A stretch of 56,479 bases of DNA, taken from contig NYSS01000106.1 of NCBI GenBank assembly GCA_002683135.1, forward strand, positions 1 to 56,479, given 5' to 3'. Both the position numbers and the translations under genes were made by a program. The notes beneath the pieces were generated by a model, which made no database searches, was not told the DNA's origin, and saw only the letters and a list, made by a program, of their open reading frames with translations. This DNA is from Planctomycetota bacterium (GTDB lineage: Bacteria; Planctomycetota; GCA-002687715). Position 1 is the first letter of the stretch; every line of letters starts with the position of its first letter. Below are positions 35,612 to 44,601 of the stretch, piece after piece.

Positions 35612-36292
35612 TCAGCGCAGCCGGTCGAGGATGCGGCGTACCCGCGCCTGAATGTGCGGAGCATGCCGGACCAGGAGCTTCCCGTTGTGGTGGCTGATGG
35701 AGGCCCCCTCCACCTCCCAGACCTTCTCGCCACCGGTCGTGCTTCGGACAAGGTCCACGACAAAATCCGGGTCGAAACGAGGCTCCCTCGCCTCTCCTTC
35801 CACCGGTGGCTCGGGGGGCGGCCCCGGACGAAGACCGAGAATCCCGGGCGCTGGGAAATCCGGAGGCGTGTAGGTGATCAGTCGGATCCCGTAGATCCGC
35901 AGCACCATCGCACGCTGCATGGCGTCCTCTGTCGTCGTGACGACCATGACTCCGTGTCGGTGCTGGAACTCAATATCAAACTGCTGCTTGAGCAACCTGA
36001 CGACGGTCATTGCCGACACGTCCTTGAGCTGGAGGGTGACCGGCTCCTCCTCGCGATCGCGAAGGGCCTTGCCGAGCACCATGTTGAAACGCAACGACCG
36101 CCCCATGCGCCGGATCGTCTCGCCGAGACCGACATCCTCCCAGGCGACCGATACCCGGGTGCTCTCGAGGCGCCGGACCATGGTCCGGTAGATCTCCTTT
36201 TCCGCCCCATTCTTCAGCGGAAGCGTCGCAATTTGTGCGGTCAGCCCACCGCTAACGAGTACACACGACATGGCCATGAGCAATCGGTACAT
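35612..36292 (-). CDS. Exported STN/secretin-N0-like protein
   Basis: A 226-residue protein from ATG 36292, the first codon of a signal peptide (MYRLLMAMSCVLVSGGLTAQ). A beta-alpha domain (about 45-115) with VSVAWEDVGLGETIRRMGRS, VTLQLKDVSAMTVVRLLK and IEFQHRHGVMVVTTTE fits the STN or secretin N0 fold, which occurs in TonB-dependent receptors and secretins. A Pro-rich spacer (PGPPPEPPVEG) and a second small domain follow. Longer upstream frames were rejected because they hide the signal peptide. Partner unknown. Confidence 0.7.
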   Translation of the reverse strand: MYRLLMAMSCVLVSGGLTAQIATLPLKNGAEKEIYRTMVRRLESTRVSVAWEDVGLGETIRRMGRSLRFNMVLGKALRDREEEPVTLQLKDVSAMTVVRLLKQQFDIEFQHRHGVMVVTTTEDAMQRAMVLRIYGIRLITYTPPDFPAPGILGLRPGPPPEPPVEGEAREPRFDPDFVVDLVRSTTGGEKVWEVEGASISHHNGKLLVRHAPHIQARVRRILDRLR

Positions 36293-36399
36293 CGAATTCC
36301 TCGGGAAAGGCACGGCCCTCGTCCGCAGGTTGATACGAGAACCGGCGCCATCGTATCGGTTTGGACGGATCTGCACGGCCCTCGTTTCACTACGTTGGG

Positions 36400-36405
36400 T
36401 ATAAT
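36400..36405 (+). promoter_or_regulatory. -10 element (TATAAT) upstream of 36474 gene
   Basis: A perfect TATAAT is preceded by GTTGGG; no clear -35 is seen 16-18 bases upstream. It would give a leader of about 60 bases before the ATG at 36474. Confidence 0.35.
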
Positions 36406-36473
36406 CGGGCAACACGCTCGCTGCCCACGAGCACCAAACCCCTTCTGGGATCTGCCAGTCCCAACCCAATCCA

Positions 36474-36848
36474 ATGATGGAAGTCAGAAACCGCTCCCGG
36501 TTGACCGGGGCTGCGTACCGTGTGATTCGTGATGCGATTGTCGGACTCGAACGTATCGAGGATCTCCACAGTGGGGGGAGCACCATCCGCCCTCAGTTCG
36601 AGATCGTCAGGTCCATCGCGTACGAGGACGGCACCCATGACCTGATCGTGGCGAGCCCGTCCATACACATGTCCATCGCCGTGACATGCGACGGCGAGCT
36701 CCTGAGCGCGACGCTCTGGAACCGGAACCCCACCGACGACGACGTCGTACTGGACCGGCTCGAGGGTCTCAATCCGGGCGCCGTGAGGCAGGATGCGCGC
36801 CGCGAGTGCCGCATCGGCGGCCACACGGCGCGGGTCAACGTCAGCTGA
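36474..36848 (+). CDS. Hypothetical protein
   Basis: A 124-residue soluble protein with no signal peptide; mixed alpha/beta (RDAIVGLERIEDLHSGG, FEIVRSIAYEDGTHDLIVAS, SIAVTCDGELLSATLWNRN). It is flanked by convergent yfcC-type and divergent STN-like genes. There are tandem ATGs at the start and a TATAAT about 69 bases upstream. No family recognised. Confidence 0.55.
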   Translation: MMEVRNRSRLTGAAYRVIRDAIVGLERIEDLHSGGSTIRPQFEIVRSIAYEDGTHDLIVASPSIHMSIAVTCDGELLSATLWNRNPTDDDVVLDRLEGLNPGAVRQDARRECRIGGHTARVNVS

Positions 36849-36857
36849 ACGCAGCTC

Positions 36858-38270
36858 CTACCACTGCTGACTCGCCGCGATCACGAGCACGATGATCGCG
36901 ACCACGTACAGCTTGATCAGCAGCGGGAGGATGAACTTCAACCAGCTCACGAAGGGGATGCGCCCCATGGCCAGCATGCCCATGAGCAGCGCGTTCGTCG
37001 GCACGATCATGTTGGTCAGGCCGTCCCCGAACTGATACGCCAGCACGGCGGTCTCGCGCCCGGTCCCCGTCAGGTCCGCGAGGGGCGTCATGATCGGCAT
37101 CGTCACGTACGCCTGGCCGCTCCCAGAGGGGATGAACAGGTTGCAGATGCTCTGGACGAAGAGCATCCCCGTCGCCGCGAGGGAAGACTGGGAGGGCAAC
37201 GTCTCGGCGATGTAGTTGACCACCGTGTCGATCACCTGGGCCTCGACCAGGACCTGCTCGATGGTCCGCGCAAAGCCGATGAGCAAGGCGGTGGTGGTCA
37301 TCTCGGCCGCGCCCTTGCAGAACACCTCGGCCACCCGATTGGGTGATAACCGGGCGACCGCCGCGGACACGATGGCGAGCCCGAGGAACATGGCTTCAAG
37401 TTCGACGATGTACCACCCCTGGGCGTCGACTCCCCAGACGAACACCCCGATCATGGCCACGAAGAGCCCGACGATCAGCGCCCGGGGCCCCGTCACCTTC
37501 ACGTCGTCCGGCATCTCGTAGCCCGTCGAGTAGTCGACGTGGGCGACCAAGCTCCGACTCGGGTCGTCTCGGAGCCTCTTCGCATACCGGAGGATGTGAT
37601 GGGCGCCGATCGCGACCATGAGGGCGAGCAGCCCCCAGCGCAACAACACCCCCTCATCCAGGGGCTGCTCGGCGATTCCCTTGGCGATGACGACCGTGAA
37701 CGGGTTGTGGGCCGCGCACCCGTAGCCGATCCCCGCGCCGATGTAGACGATCCCCATCGCCACGATGGCGTCCATCTTCAAGGCAAGGCACATCGCCACC
37801 AGGATCGGGATAAACGGCATGTACTCCTCCGCCATGCCGATGGTCGACGAGCCCACCGCGAACAGCGCGAGCATGCCCGTGACGAGCAGGACAGGACGGC
37901 CCCCTAACCTTCGGATCGCGCTTCCGATCATCGCGTCGATGGCCCCTGTGGCGCGGATGACGGCGATCACCCCGCCGACGATGAAGACCAGGAAGATGAT
38001 CTCCTGCCCCTTTTCCATTCCCTTGGGGATGAGCGTCAGAGACGCGTGCCACGGGAGCGGCTTGGCTTCCTCGATGCTGGGGTTCGCAGCGTGGCGCTGC
38101 TCGTTCGTCTGATAGCTCCCGGCGACCACCATCTCACGTGCCGGGTTCGCCGGATCCGGGAGCCGATCGAACGTACCGGCTGGGATCAGGTAGCTCACGA
38201 GTTGCGCTACCACGATCATGCCGAAGATCAGGACGAGCGAATGCGGGAAGCGAGACGCCTTCGCGGACAT
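36858..38270 (-). CDS. YfcC/DcuC-type membrane transporter
   Basis: A 470-residue protein with about 12 hydrophobic segments, matching the YfcC/ArsB-like (C4-dicarboxylate or basic-amino-acid carrier) family: FGMIVVAQLVSYLIPAGTFDR near the start, VGSSTIGMAEEYMPFIPILVA, AHNPFTVVIAKGIAEQP, and NLFIPSGSGQAYVTMPIMTPLADL, FQFGDGLTNMIVPTN-like segments. Substrate unknown. It follows the lipoprotein and xylB genes on the same strand (15-base gap), so a role in the same catabolic operon is possible; xylose uptake by this family is not established. Confidence 0.85.
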   Translation of the reverse strand: MSAKASRFPHSLVLIFGMIVVAQLVSYLIPAGTFDRLPDPANPAREMVVAGSYQTNEQRHAANPSIEEAKPLPWHASLTLIPKGMEKGQEIIFLVFIVGGVIAVIRATGAIDAMIGSAIRRLGGRPVLLVTGMLALFAVGSSTIGMAEEYMPFIPILVAMCLALKMDAIVAMGIVYIGAGIGYGCAAHNPFTVVIAKGIAEQPLDEGVLLRWGLLALMVAIGAHHILRYAKRLRDDPSRSLVAHVDYSTGYEMPDDVKVTGPRALIVGLFVAMIGVFVWGVDAQGWYIVELEAMFLGLAIVSAAVARLSPNRVAEVFCKGAAEMTTTALLIGFARTIEQVLVEAQVIDTVVNYIAETLPSQSSLAATGMLFVQSICNLFIPSGSGQAYVTMPIMTPLADLTGTGRETAVLAYQFGDGLTNMIVPTNALLMGMLAMGRIPFVSWLKFILPLLIKLYVVAIIVLVIAASQQW

Positions 38271-38285
38271 GACAACCCCTCCTTG

Positions 38286-39314
38286 CTACCGACGCCGGAT
38301 GACGAGCACCCGCCCCGAATAACCACAGCCGACCAGGCACGTCCCCAAGCCAGGGAGGTCCCCCGCGGCCAGGTGATGAAACTTGTCGTCATCGCGAGCC
38401 ACCACACGAGGTTCGCCCGCGACGAGGACCGTGACCTCGCCAGTGTAGCTGGCCGTCGCGATCTCGGCCCCGGCGACGCTTGGGTCGAGATCAACGACCA
38501 CCGCGCCTCGGAGACGATCGGTGGAGCGGTACAGCTCGATCGTCCCCGCCGACGAGTAGCGTCGCAACACGCCGTCGTTCGACGAGACAATGACCACACC
38601 TGCATTCGCGGTAATCCGGGCGAGCGGCGCCGGATACCGCGCGATCACGTGACTCGACCAACCCGAACCACGCTTCAGGACCCGCACCAGGGAACCGTCC
38701 GCGTTCGCGACCACGGCGCCGCCGAGCCCGGCGGCCACGCCCTTCGCCTCCGCTCCGACATCGATCGCGGCGAGCTTACGCCAACCGCCTTCGCCGATCC
38801 CCAGCAGATGAGCCTTGTGGGTGTAACCGGCGACCATGGCCTCCAGGCCTGGGCGATCAGAGTCGAAGTCGCCGACCGCGACGCCATGCAGCAATTTGCT
38901 GTCCTCGAGGATGCGCTCGTGATGCCAGCGACCGCCCTGGCGCCACGCGTAGACCGCCACGCCCGGCCCTCCGTCATCCTCTCCGCCGGTCTTCGCCCCA
39001 ACGAACACGAGCTCGTCGCCCGGGAGATTGGGATCGAGGTCGCCCGCCGCGATCTGGATCATCTCCCCCGGCATCTCGCACACGCGCTCGGTGACCCATC
39101 CGCCGCCGACGCGCCGCACCATGGAGACGAGGCCCGTGCTGGCCACCACGGCGATCTCGTCACCAGGCTGCTCGGCGACGAGGTCCGCCACCACGCAACC
39201 CCCGAGCTTGGCGGTGGTTTGCAACGCGACGAACGTCTGCCAGCCCGACTCCCCGCGCGGGTCCGACGAGCAACCGCAAGAAAACAACCAGATAGCCAGC
39301 AATCCAAGACGCAT
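38286..39314 (-). CDS. VCBS/FG-GAP-like repeat lipoprotein
   Basis: A 342-residue protein with a lipobox ending in Cys (SCGC, residues 12-15). The mature region has repeated blocks of D-x-D and G-x-E-I/V strands (IQIAAGDLDPNLPGDELVFVG, GVAVGDFDSDRPGLEAMVAGY, VVVDLDPSVAGAEIATASY), as in VCBS/FG-GAP propeller proteins. It sits between xylB and the transporter on the same strand. A surface-binding role is possible; the ligand is unknown. Confidence 0.75.
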   Translation of the reverse strand: MRLGLLAIWLFSCGCSSDPRGESGWQTFVALQTTAKLGGCVVADLVAEQPGDEIAVVASTGLVSMVRRVGGGWVTERVCEMPGEMIQIAAGDLDPNLPGDELVFVGAKTGGEDDGGPGVAVYAWRQGGRWHHERILEDSKLLHGVAVGDFDSDRPGLEAMVAGYTHKAHLLGIGEGGWRKLAAIDVGAEAKGVAAGLGGAVVANADGSLVRVLKRGSGWSSHVIARYPAPLARITANAGVVIVSSNDGVLRRYSSAGTIELYRSTDRLRGAVVVDLDPSVAGAEIATASYTGEVTVLVAGEPRVVARDDDKFHHLAAGDLPGLGTCLVGCGYSGRVLVIRRR

Positions 39315-39392
39315 GGAAGTCCTCCGCAGGGGCAGGAGCGGGGCGGCGGATTGTATCAGCCAACGCCGCGACGACGCGGCCGCAACATGCCG

Positions 39393-40868
39393 TCAGAAGA
39401 GGCGCGTGACCTCCTCGCGGAATCGGGCGAGGAGGTCACGATAGACGCCCACCAGCTCGGGATCGGGCGACACCGGATCACCCTCCGTCGCGACCAGCGG
39501 CGACGCGAGGTCATCGATCGCAACGTCCTCCCCGCCCTCGCGCCGCGCCGTCCAGAGCGCCTGCACCGCGCCGCCAAGGGCGCCAGATTCAGACTCCTCC
39601 AGGACCGTGACGGGTGCGTCGAGGCACGCCGCGAGGACCGAGCGCCACAGGGGGTTCCGAGCCGCCCCGCCAACGAGTCGAACTCCATCCACGGGGATCC
39701 CGAGGTCCCGCATCCTCGCGACCCCCCAAGCCAGGTTGAGGCTCGCCCCCTCGAGCGCGGCGCGAAACAGGTGACCGGCCGTGAGCGACCCCGGGCGCAT
39801 GCCCAGCAGGGTCCCCGTGGCGGACGGCAGGTCGGGGACACGCTCTCCCTGCAGGTAGGGAATCCACAGCAAGCCGTCGCAGCCCGGCGCGACCGCGTCA
39901 GCGGCGGCGGTGAGCCGCGCGTGCGCGTCAGCGGCGTCTGGGAAAAACCCGTTGCGCACCTCCTCGGTCACGCCGGTCAAATTCATGACACACAGCAGCG
40001 GCAGCCATCCACCCGTCGAATCGCAGAACGGCGCGATGAGCCCATCAGGATCGACGACCGGTTCCGACGCATGGCAGAAAACGGTCCCCGATGTCCCCAG
40101 GCTCACCACCACGACGCCCGGTCGCGTCGCGCCGCTTCCGATCGCGCTCATCATGTTGTCGCCACCGCCAGCGGACACCAGCGTGCCCTCCGGCAGCCCG
40201 AGGAGCTCCGCGCCCTCAGGAGAGAGCCGTCCGGCGGGCTCTCCCGCGGCCACAAGCTCCGGCAGCATGTCGCAGACCCTCGGGTCGATGGCGGACACCT
40301 CGTGCAGATCGAACATGCGTGACCGCGGATCGAAGAACCCCATGCCGGATGCGTCCCCGGCCTCCATGGTGAAGGTGTCCGTGAGCCGGAAGTTGACGTA
40401 GTCGTGAGGCAGCAGGATCGTGCGAAGACGAGACCAGTTCTCAGGCTCGTGACGCTTCAGCCAGAGGATCTTCGACGCCGTGAAGCCAGTTGGGACCGGC
40501 CTCTCGTAGAGCCGCGACAGCTCCTCCGCCTCCGCGGACGTCTCGGTGTCGCACCACAGCTTGGCCGGCCGGATCACCGCCCCATCGTCGTCCAGCGGGA
40601 CGAATCCGTGCTGCTGTCCCGAGATGCCCACGCCCAGCACACGCGAGCGATCCACCTGGGGCATGAGCTCGGAACAGACTCGGCGAACCGCGTCGATCCA
40701 CGTGTCCGGGTGCTGCTCCGCCGCGCCGGGAGACAAGCCCTCCATGAGCCCGTAACCCCGTGACGCACGCGCGACGATCGTCCCAGAGGAGGCGTCAAGG
40801 ACGACGCCCTTGGTGCCCTGCGTACCGACGTCAAGCCCGACCCAAAGCCCCTCGCCCACCGCTGACAT
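39393..40868 (-). CDS. xylB: Xylulokinase (FGGY family)
   Basis: A 491-residue FGGY carbohydrate kinase with the phosphate-1 loop LDVGTQGTKGVVLD, GQQHGFVPLDDDG (the xylulokinase GQMHG-like motif) and the phosphate-2 motif VVSLGTSGTVFC, followed by GGGDNMMSAIGSGATRPG. It phosphorylates D-xylulose. ATG 40868 is three bases after the xylA stop, so xylA-xylB is one operon. Length is normal. Confidence 0.9.
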   Translation of the reverse strand: MSAVGEGLWVGLDVGTQGTKGVVLDASSGTIVARASRGYGLMEGLSPGAAEQHPDTWIDAVRRVCSELMPQVDRSRVLGVGISGQQHGFVPLDDDGAVIRPAKLWCDTETSAEAEELSRLYERPVPTGFTASKILWLKRHEPENWSRLRTILLPHDYVNFRLTDTFTMEAGDASGMGFFDPRSRMFDLHEVSAIDPRVCDMLPELVAAGEPAGRLSPEGAELLGLPEGTLVSAGGGDNMMSAIGSGATRPGVVVVSLGTSGTVFCHASEPVVDPDGLIAPFCDSTGGWLPLLCVMNLTGVTEEVRNGFFPDAADAHARLTAAADAVAPGCDGLLWIPYLQGERVPDLPSATGTLLGMRPGSLTAGHLFRAALEGASLNLAWGVARMRDLGIPVDGVRLVGGAARNPLWRSVLAACLDAPVTVLEESESGALGGAVQALWTARREGGEDVAIDDLASPLVATEGDPVSPDPELVGVYRDLLARFREEVTRLF

Positions 40869-40871
40869 CGA

Positions 40872-42047
40872 TCAGCCCCGTACGCCGAGGATGTACTCGA
40901 TCATGATCTGGTCGAGGCGCTCGTAGCCGAGGCCACGGCGAGACAAGGCCGCCGGATCCAGATCGAGTCCGCGAATCTTGCTCGCGTTGTCCCGAGAATA
41001 GGACTGCAACAGCGGATCGATCTCCCAGCTCTCCTGGTCCTTCAAGAGATCCTGCACCTCACCGTCGGCATCGAATGCCTTCGCCCTCTCACACAGGATG
41101 TTGTAGGTGCGCATGCATCCAGCCGCGAAGTCCCACACCCCGGCCTCGTCCTCCGTGCGGTACGCGTGGGCGTCGAAATGGCGCGGCCCGTCATAGCAAG
41201 GACGACCGGTCGTCCCTTCCAGCAGCCGGACGAGGAGGAACGCTTGCTTCAGATCTTCTGAGCCGAAGCGAAGGTCCTGATCGTAGCGCCCGATCTTCTG
41301 TGCGTTCAGGTCGATGTGGTAGAGCTTCCCGGCCTCCATTGCCTGCGCCACACCTTGGGAGAAGGACAGCCCCGCCATCGTGTCGTGCGCGACCTCAGGA
41401 TTGACGCCGACCATGTCGGGATGATCCAGCGTGGTGATGAAGTGCAGCATGTGCCCGATGGTCGGGAAGTAGATATCCCCGCGCGGCTCGTTCGGCTTCG
41501 GCTCGAGCGCGAAGCGCAGGTTGTGCCCCTGGTCGCGGACGTATTCGCAAAGAAAGTTGATCGCGTCGCGAAAGCGCTTCACTGCGTCGCGAGGGTCCCG
41601 ACATGCGTCAGCTTCAGCGCCCTCCCTACCGCCCCAGAAGACAAACGTGGACGCGCCGAGTTCCGTCCCCAGATCCATGGCATCCATGGTCTTGCGCAGC
41701 GCGAACGCACGAACCTTGGGATCGTTCGCGGTGAACGCGCCATCCTTGAACACGGGATGGGTAAACAGGTTGGTGGTCGCCATCGGGACGACCATCCCGC
41801 TGGCGTCGACGGCCTTACGGAAGTCGCCGACGATGCGGTCTCGCTCAGACGCGCTGGCGCCGAATGGCACGAGGTCGTTATCGTGAAGGTTGACCCCCCA
41901 GGCCCCGATCTCCGCGAGCTTCTGGACGATGTAGCACGGGTCCATGGGCTCTCGGACGGCGTCGCCGAACGGGTCCCGCCCCGGGTTCCCCACGGTCCAC
42001 AATCCAAACGAGAACTTATCTTCCTTGGTCGGCGCAAACGAATCCAT
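40872..42047 (-). CDS. xylA: Xylose isomerase (actinobacterial-type, short)
   Basis: A 391-residue isomerase from ATG 42047 (Met-Asp-Ser-Phe-Ala-Pro), matching the short class of about 388 residues with GGAG about 11 bases upstream; the frame is open to 42122, but that would overlap tatD. Landmarks: [51 protein letters not shown]-type [22 protein letters not shown], and the metal region around these. It converts xylose to xylulose and leads the operon with xylB. Confidence 0.92.
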   Translation of the reverse strand: MDSFAPTKEDKFSFGLWTVGNPGRDPFGDAVREPMDPCYIVQKLAEIGAWGVNLHDNDLVPFGASASERDRIVGDFRKAVDASGMVVPMATTNLFTHPVFKDGAFTANDPKVRAFALRKTMDAMDLGTELGASTFVFWGGREGAEADACRDPRDAVKRFRDAINFLCEYVRDQGHNLRFALEPKPNEPRGDIYFPTIGHMLHFITTLDHPDMVGVNPEVAHDTMAGLSFSQGVAQAMEAGKLYHIDLNAQKIGRYDQDLRFGSEDLKQAFLLVRLLEGTTGRPCYDGPRHFDAHAYRTEDEAGVWDFAAGCMRTYNILCERAKAFDADGEVQDLLKDQESWEIDPLLQSYSRDNASKIRGLDLDPAALSRRGLGYERLDQIMIEYILGVRG

Positions 42048-42099
42048 CGCGTGAGGGCTCCAGGTGAAAGGTCGCGCCGCGACGATACCATAGGCGCCC

Positions 42100-42909
42100 A
42101 TGCCAACGGCGGTCTTCGACACCCACTGCCACCTGACCTACGGAGATCTCGGCGAACAAGCCGACGCAGCGTGGTCACGGGCGAGAGCTGCGGGGGTCTG
42201 CGGTGCGGTGCTCATCGGCATCGACGCGGCCTCGTCGCGCGAGGTCACCGAGTGGGTCGCCGACACGGATGACCTGTGGTGCACGGTAGGCATCCACCCC
42301 AACGGCACGGCGAAGGCGAAGCCTGATGACCTGGGAGTGATCCGCGAGTTGGCGGCCCGCCCACGGGTCGTCGCGCTCGGCGAGACCGGGCTCGACACCT
42401 ACTGGGACGACGCCCCTCTCGACATCCAGGTAGCGTCGCTGATCGCCCACGCGGACCTCGCCCTCGAACTGGACCTCCCCTTGGTCCTCCATCTCCGCGA
42501 CGCGTTCCCCCAGGCCGAGGAGGTGTTGCAGCCCTACGCGCGGCGCGGGCTCCGGGCGGTCGTCCACTGCTTCACCGGAGGCCCGGAGCACCTGCAGCCG
42601 TTCCTTGATTGGGGCTTCATGATCTCGTTCTCCGGAATCCTCACCTACTCCGGAGCCAAGGCGCTGCGGGAGGCCGCAGCCGTCGTCCCCCTCGACCAGT
42701 GCCTCGTCGAAACGGACGCTCCCTGGCTCACGCCGGCGCCGCACAAGACCTCAGACCTCAACGAGCCCGCCTTCATCCTCCTCACCGCGAAGAAGCTCGC
42801 CAAGGTGAAGAAGATACCGTTCGACGAGCTCGCTGCGATCACGACGGCCAATGCCCGGCGCTTCTTCGATATAGACAAAGCGAAGGGCCGGCCCGCCGAA
42901 GAGGATTAG
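42100..42909 (+). CDS. tatD: TatD-family metal-dependent hydrolase
   Basis: A 269-residue TIM-barrel hydrolase: DTHCHL (7-12) supplies the first metal histidines, GIHPNG and [11 protein letters not shown] carry further ligands, [13 protein letters not shown] and [10 protein letters not shown] follow the TatD pattern, and [10 protein letters not shown] provides the last acid. Family members are Mg-dependent 3'-5' exonucleases involved in DNA repair and turnover, though some have other phosphoesterase roles. It is followed after 9 bases by an exported peptidase-like gene. Confidence 0.92.
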   Translation: MPTAVFDTHCHLTYGDLGEQADAAWSRARAAGVCGAVLIGIDAASSREVTEWVADTDDLWCTVGIHPNGTAKAKPDDLGVIRELAARPRVVALGETGLDTYWDDAPLDIQVASLIAHADLALELDLPLVLHLRDAFPQAEEVLQPYARRGLRAVVHCFTGGPEHLQPFLDWGFMISFSGILTYSGAKALREAAAVVPLDQCLVETDAPWLTPAPHKTSDLNEPAFILLTAKKLAKVKKIPFDELAAITTANARRFFDIDKAKGRPAEED

Positions 42910-42918
42910 GATGGGACC

Positions 42919-44592
42919 ATGAAGCGTGCCCTCCCGTTGATCGGCGTCCTCGTGCTCCTCACGAACGCCTCGGGACAAGCCCCCTCCGGATACCTCACCT
43001 GGGTAGACAAGGAGACGGGGCTCACGACGTTCGTGCCCAAGGCCTACAAGGAGATCCCGCTACAACCGACCGAGTCGGTGGATCGGGTCAAGCTCATCTG
43101 CAGGACCGTCCCGCGCGAGCTCCGCCAACTACGCGCCCGCCCGACCATGCGGGTGTTCCTGTTCAGGTGGACCGACGGCGCGGCGACCACGCCCGGGGAC
43201 CCTGGCAACAAGCCCGACCCCGAAGCGAATGTCCCCACCAGCATCCGCGAGATGATGGAGAAGTCGAAGGAGGTCAAGAGCTTCGACGACTTCAAGAAGA
43301 AGAAGCTCGCCGGATTCGAGATCGAACCCGTGAAGGGTCAAGAAGGCGTCTACGAGTTGTCGATGAAACGCGGCCCGCGCGACCGTGCAGCGTCGAGGTC
43401 GGGGTGGCTGATCATCAAACGCCAAGGCGCGGCGGCCTATGGCGTCTACGCGTTCACGGTGCGGGCGCACCAGAAGGCCATGAAGCGCCTCGCGACCAAG
43501 GTCGCAAGGCACCTCAAGCTACCGGAGGGCAAGAAGGCGGCCGCCGCGAAGGGCAAGGTGGAGAGGGAACTCGACCGGCTATACCGCAACAAGAAGTACC
43601 GCCACATAGAACACCGCAGAGAGGTCCGCAAAGACCTGGCCCGTGGCTGGAAAGCCACGGACACCGAGAATTACATCCTGGTCTACCACACCAAGAACAC
43701 GAAGCTGATCAACCGGATCGCCAAGAACATCGAAGGGATCCGGTCGTACTACGAGAAGCTGTTCCCCCCCGCCCGCGAGGTAACGGCGGTCAGCATCGTC
43801 AGGATCTGCGCCAACAAAGGCGAGTACCACGCTTACGGAGGGCCGCAGGGATCGGGCGGATTCTGGCACTCCGGCAACGAGGAGCTGGTGCTGTTCGACT
43901 ACATGCAGACGACCCTCGACGCAGAGCGCAACCGCGAGCGGATGAAACAGAAGGTGTCGGATAAGGACGCGCTCCTCGTCCTCTACCACGAGGCCTTTCA
44001 CCAGTACATCTACTACGCCGTCGGCGAGGTCGCTCCGCACGACTGGTTCAACGAGGGCCACGGGGACTTCTTCTCAGGCGCCGTCATTACATCCAACGGC
44101 AAGAAGGTCACCAGGATCCGCCCGTCCTGGTGGCGCATCCATCGCGCCAAGGATCAGATGGAGAAGGGCAAGGGCCGCGTCTCTTTGAAGGACCTCTTGG
44201 TGGCGGAACGCAAGGACTATTACGGTCCTCGCAGGAGCGACTTCTACGCCGCCGGCTGGTCCTTCGTTTACTTCATGCGCAACTCGGAGGTGGTCGCCGG
44301 AAACGACCAGTGGAACGGGCTGCTGGACCTCTACTTCAACACCCTGAAAGACGAATACCAGAAGGCCATCGAACGCTTCGGCCCCGCGGACGCGGCGGAG
44401 GGGGAACAAGCGAAGCCCGGCCAGGGCACCAACATGGGCTTCAAGCGGATGGCCCAACGGGAAGCCAAGGCGAAGGCCATCAACAAGATGATGGACGGCC
44501 TCGACATCCCCACGCTCGACGGCAAGTGGGAGAAGTTCATCAAGAAGCTGCGTGACCCGTGGCCGGAGCGCCGGGCGCGGCGACGGGATTGA
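42919..44592 (+). CDS. Exported gluzincin-like metalloprotein (DUF1570-like)
   Basis: A 557-residue protein with a signal peptide (about 1-20, ending Ser-Gly-Gln) and a zinc-peptidase motif HEAFH (357-361) with a downstream glutamate in FNEGHGDFF (378-385), the HExxH...E gluzincin pattern as in DUF1570 proteins. The N-terminal half (about 25-200) is a separate beta-rich domain, followed by a charged linker. It may be a secreted or periplasmic peptidase. It is directly after tatD, and convergent with a prolyl oligopeptidase gene. Confidence 0.75.
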   Translation: MKRALPLIGVLVLLTNASGQAPSGYLTWVDKETGLTTFVPKAYKEIPLQPTESVDRVKLICRTVPRELRQLRARPTMRVFLFRWTDGAATTPGDPGNKPDPEANVPTSIREMMEKSKEVKSFDDFKKKKLAGFEIEPVKGQEGVYELSMKRGPRDRAASRSGWLIIKRQGAAAYGVYAFTVRAHQKAMKRLATKVARHLKLPEGKKAAAAKGKVERELDRLYRNKKYRHIEHRREVRKDLARGWKATDTENYILVYHTKNTKLINRIAKNIEGIRSYYEKLFPPAREVTAVSIVRICANKGEYHAYGGPQGSGGFWHSGNEELVLFDYMQTTLDAERNRERMKQKVSDKDALLVLYHEAFHQYIYYAVGEVAPHDWFNEGHGDFFSGAVITSNGKKVTRIRPSWWRIHRAKDQMEKGKGRVSLKDLLVAERKDYYGPRRSDFYAAGWSFVYFMRNSEVVAGNDQWNGLLDLYFNTLKDEYQKAIERFGPADAAEGEQAKPGQGTNMGFKRMAQREAKAKAINKMMDGLDIPTLDGKWEKFIKKLRDPWPERRARRRD

Positions 44593-44601
44593 AGATCTCC
44601 C

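Noticed and set aside
38046..40322. 758-codon plus-strand ORF
   Set aside because: Antisense across the transporter, lipoprotein and xylB genes; not protein-like.
42048..42122. Extended xylA start overlapping the tatD start
   Set aside because: It makes the N-terminus longer than the family and overlaps the divergent gene; ATG 42047 fits family length and has GGAG upstream.
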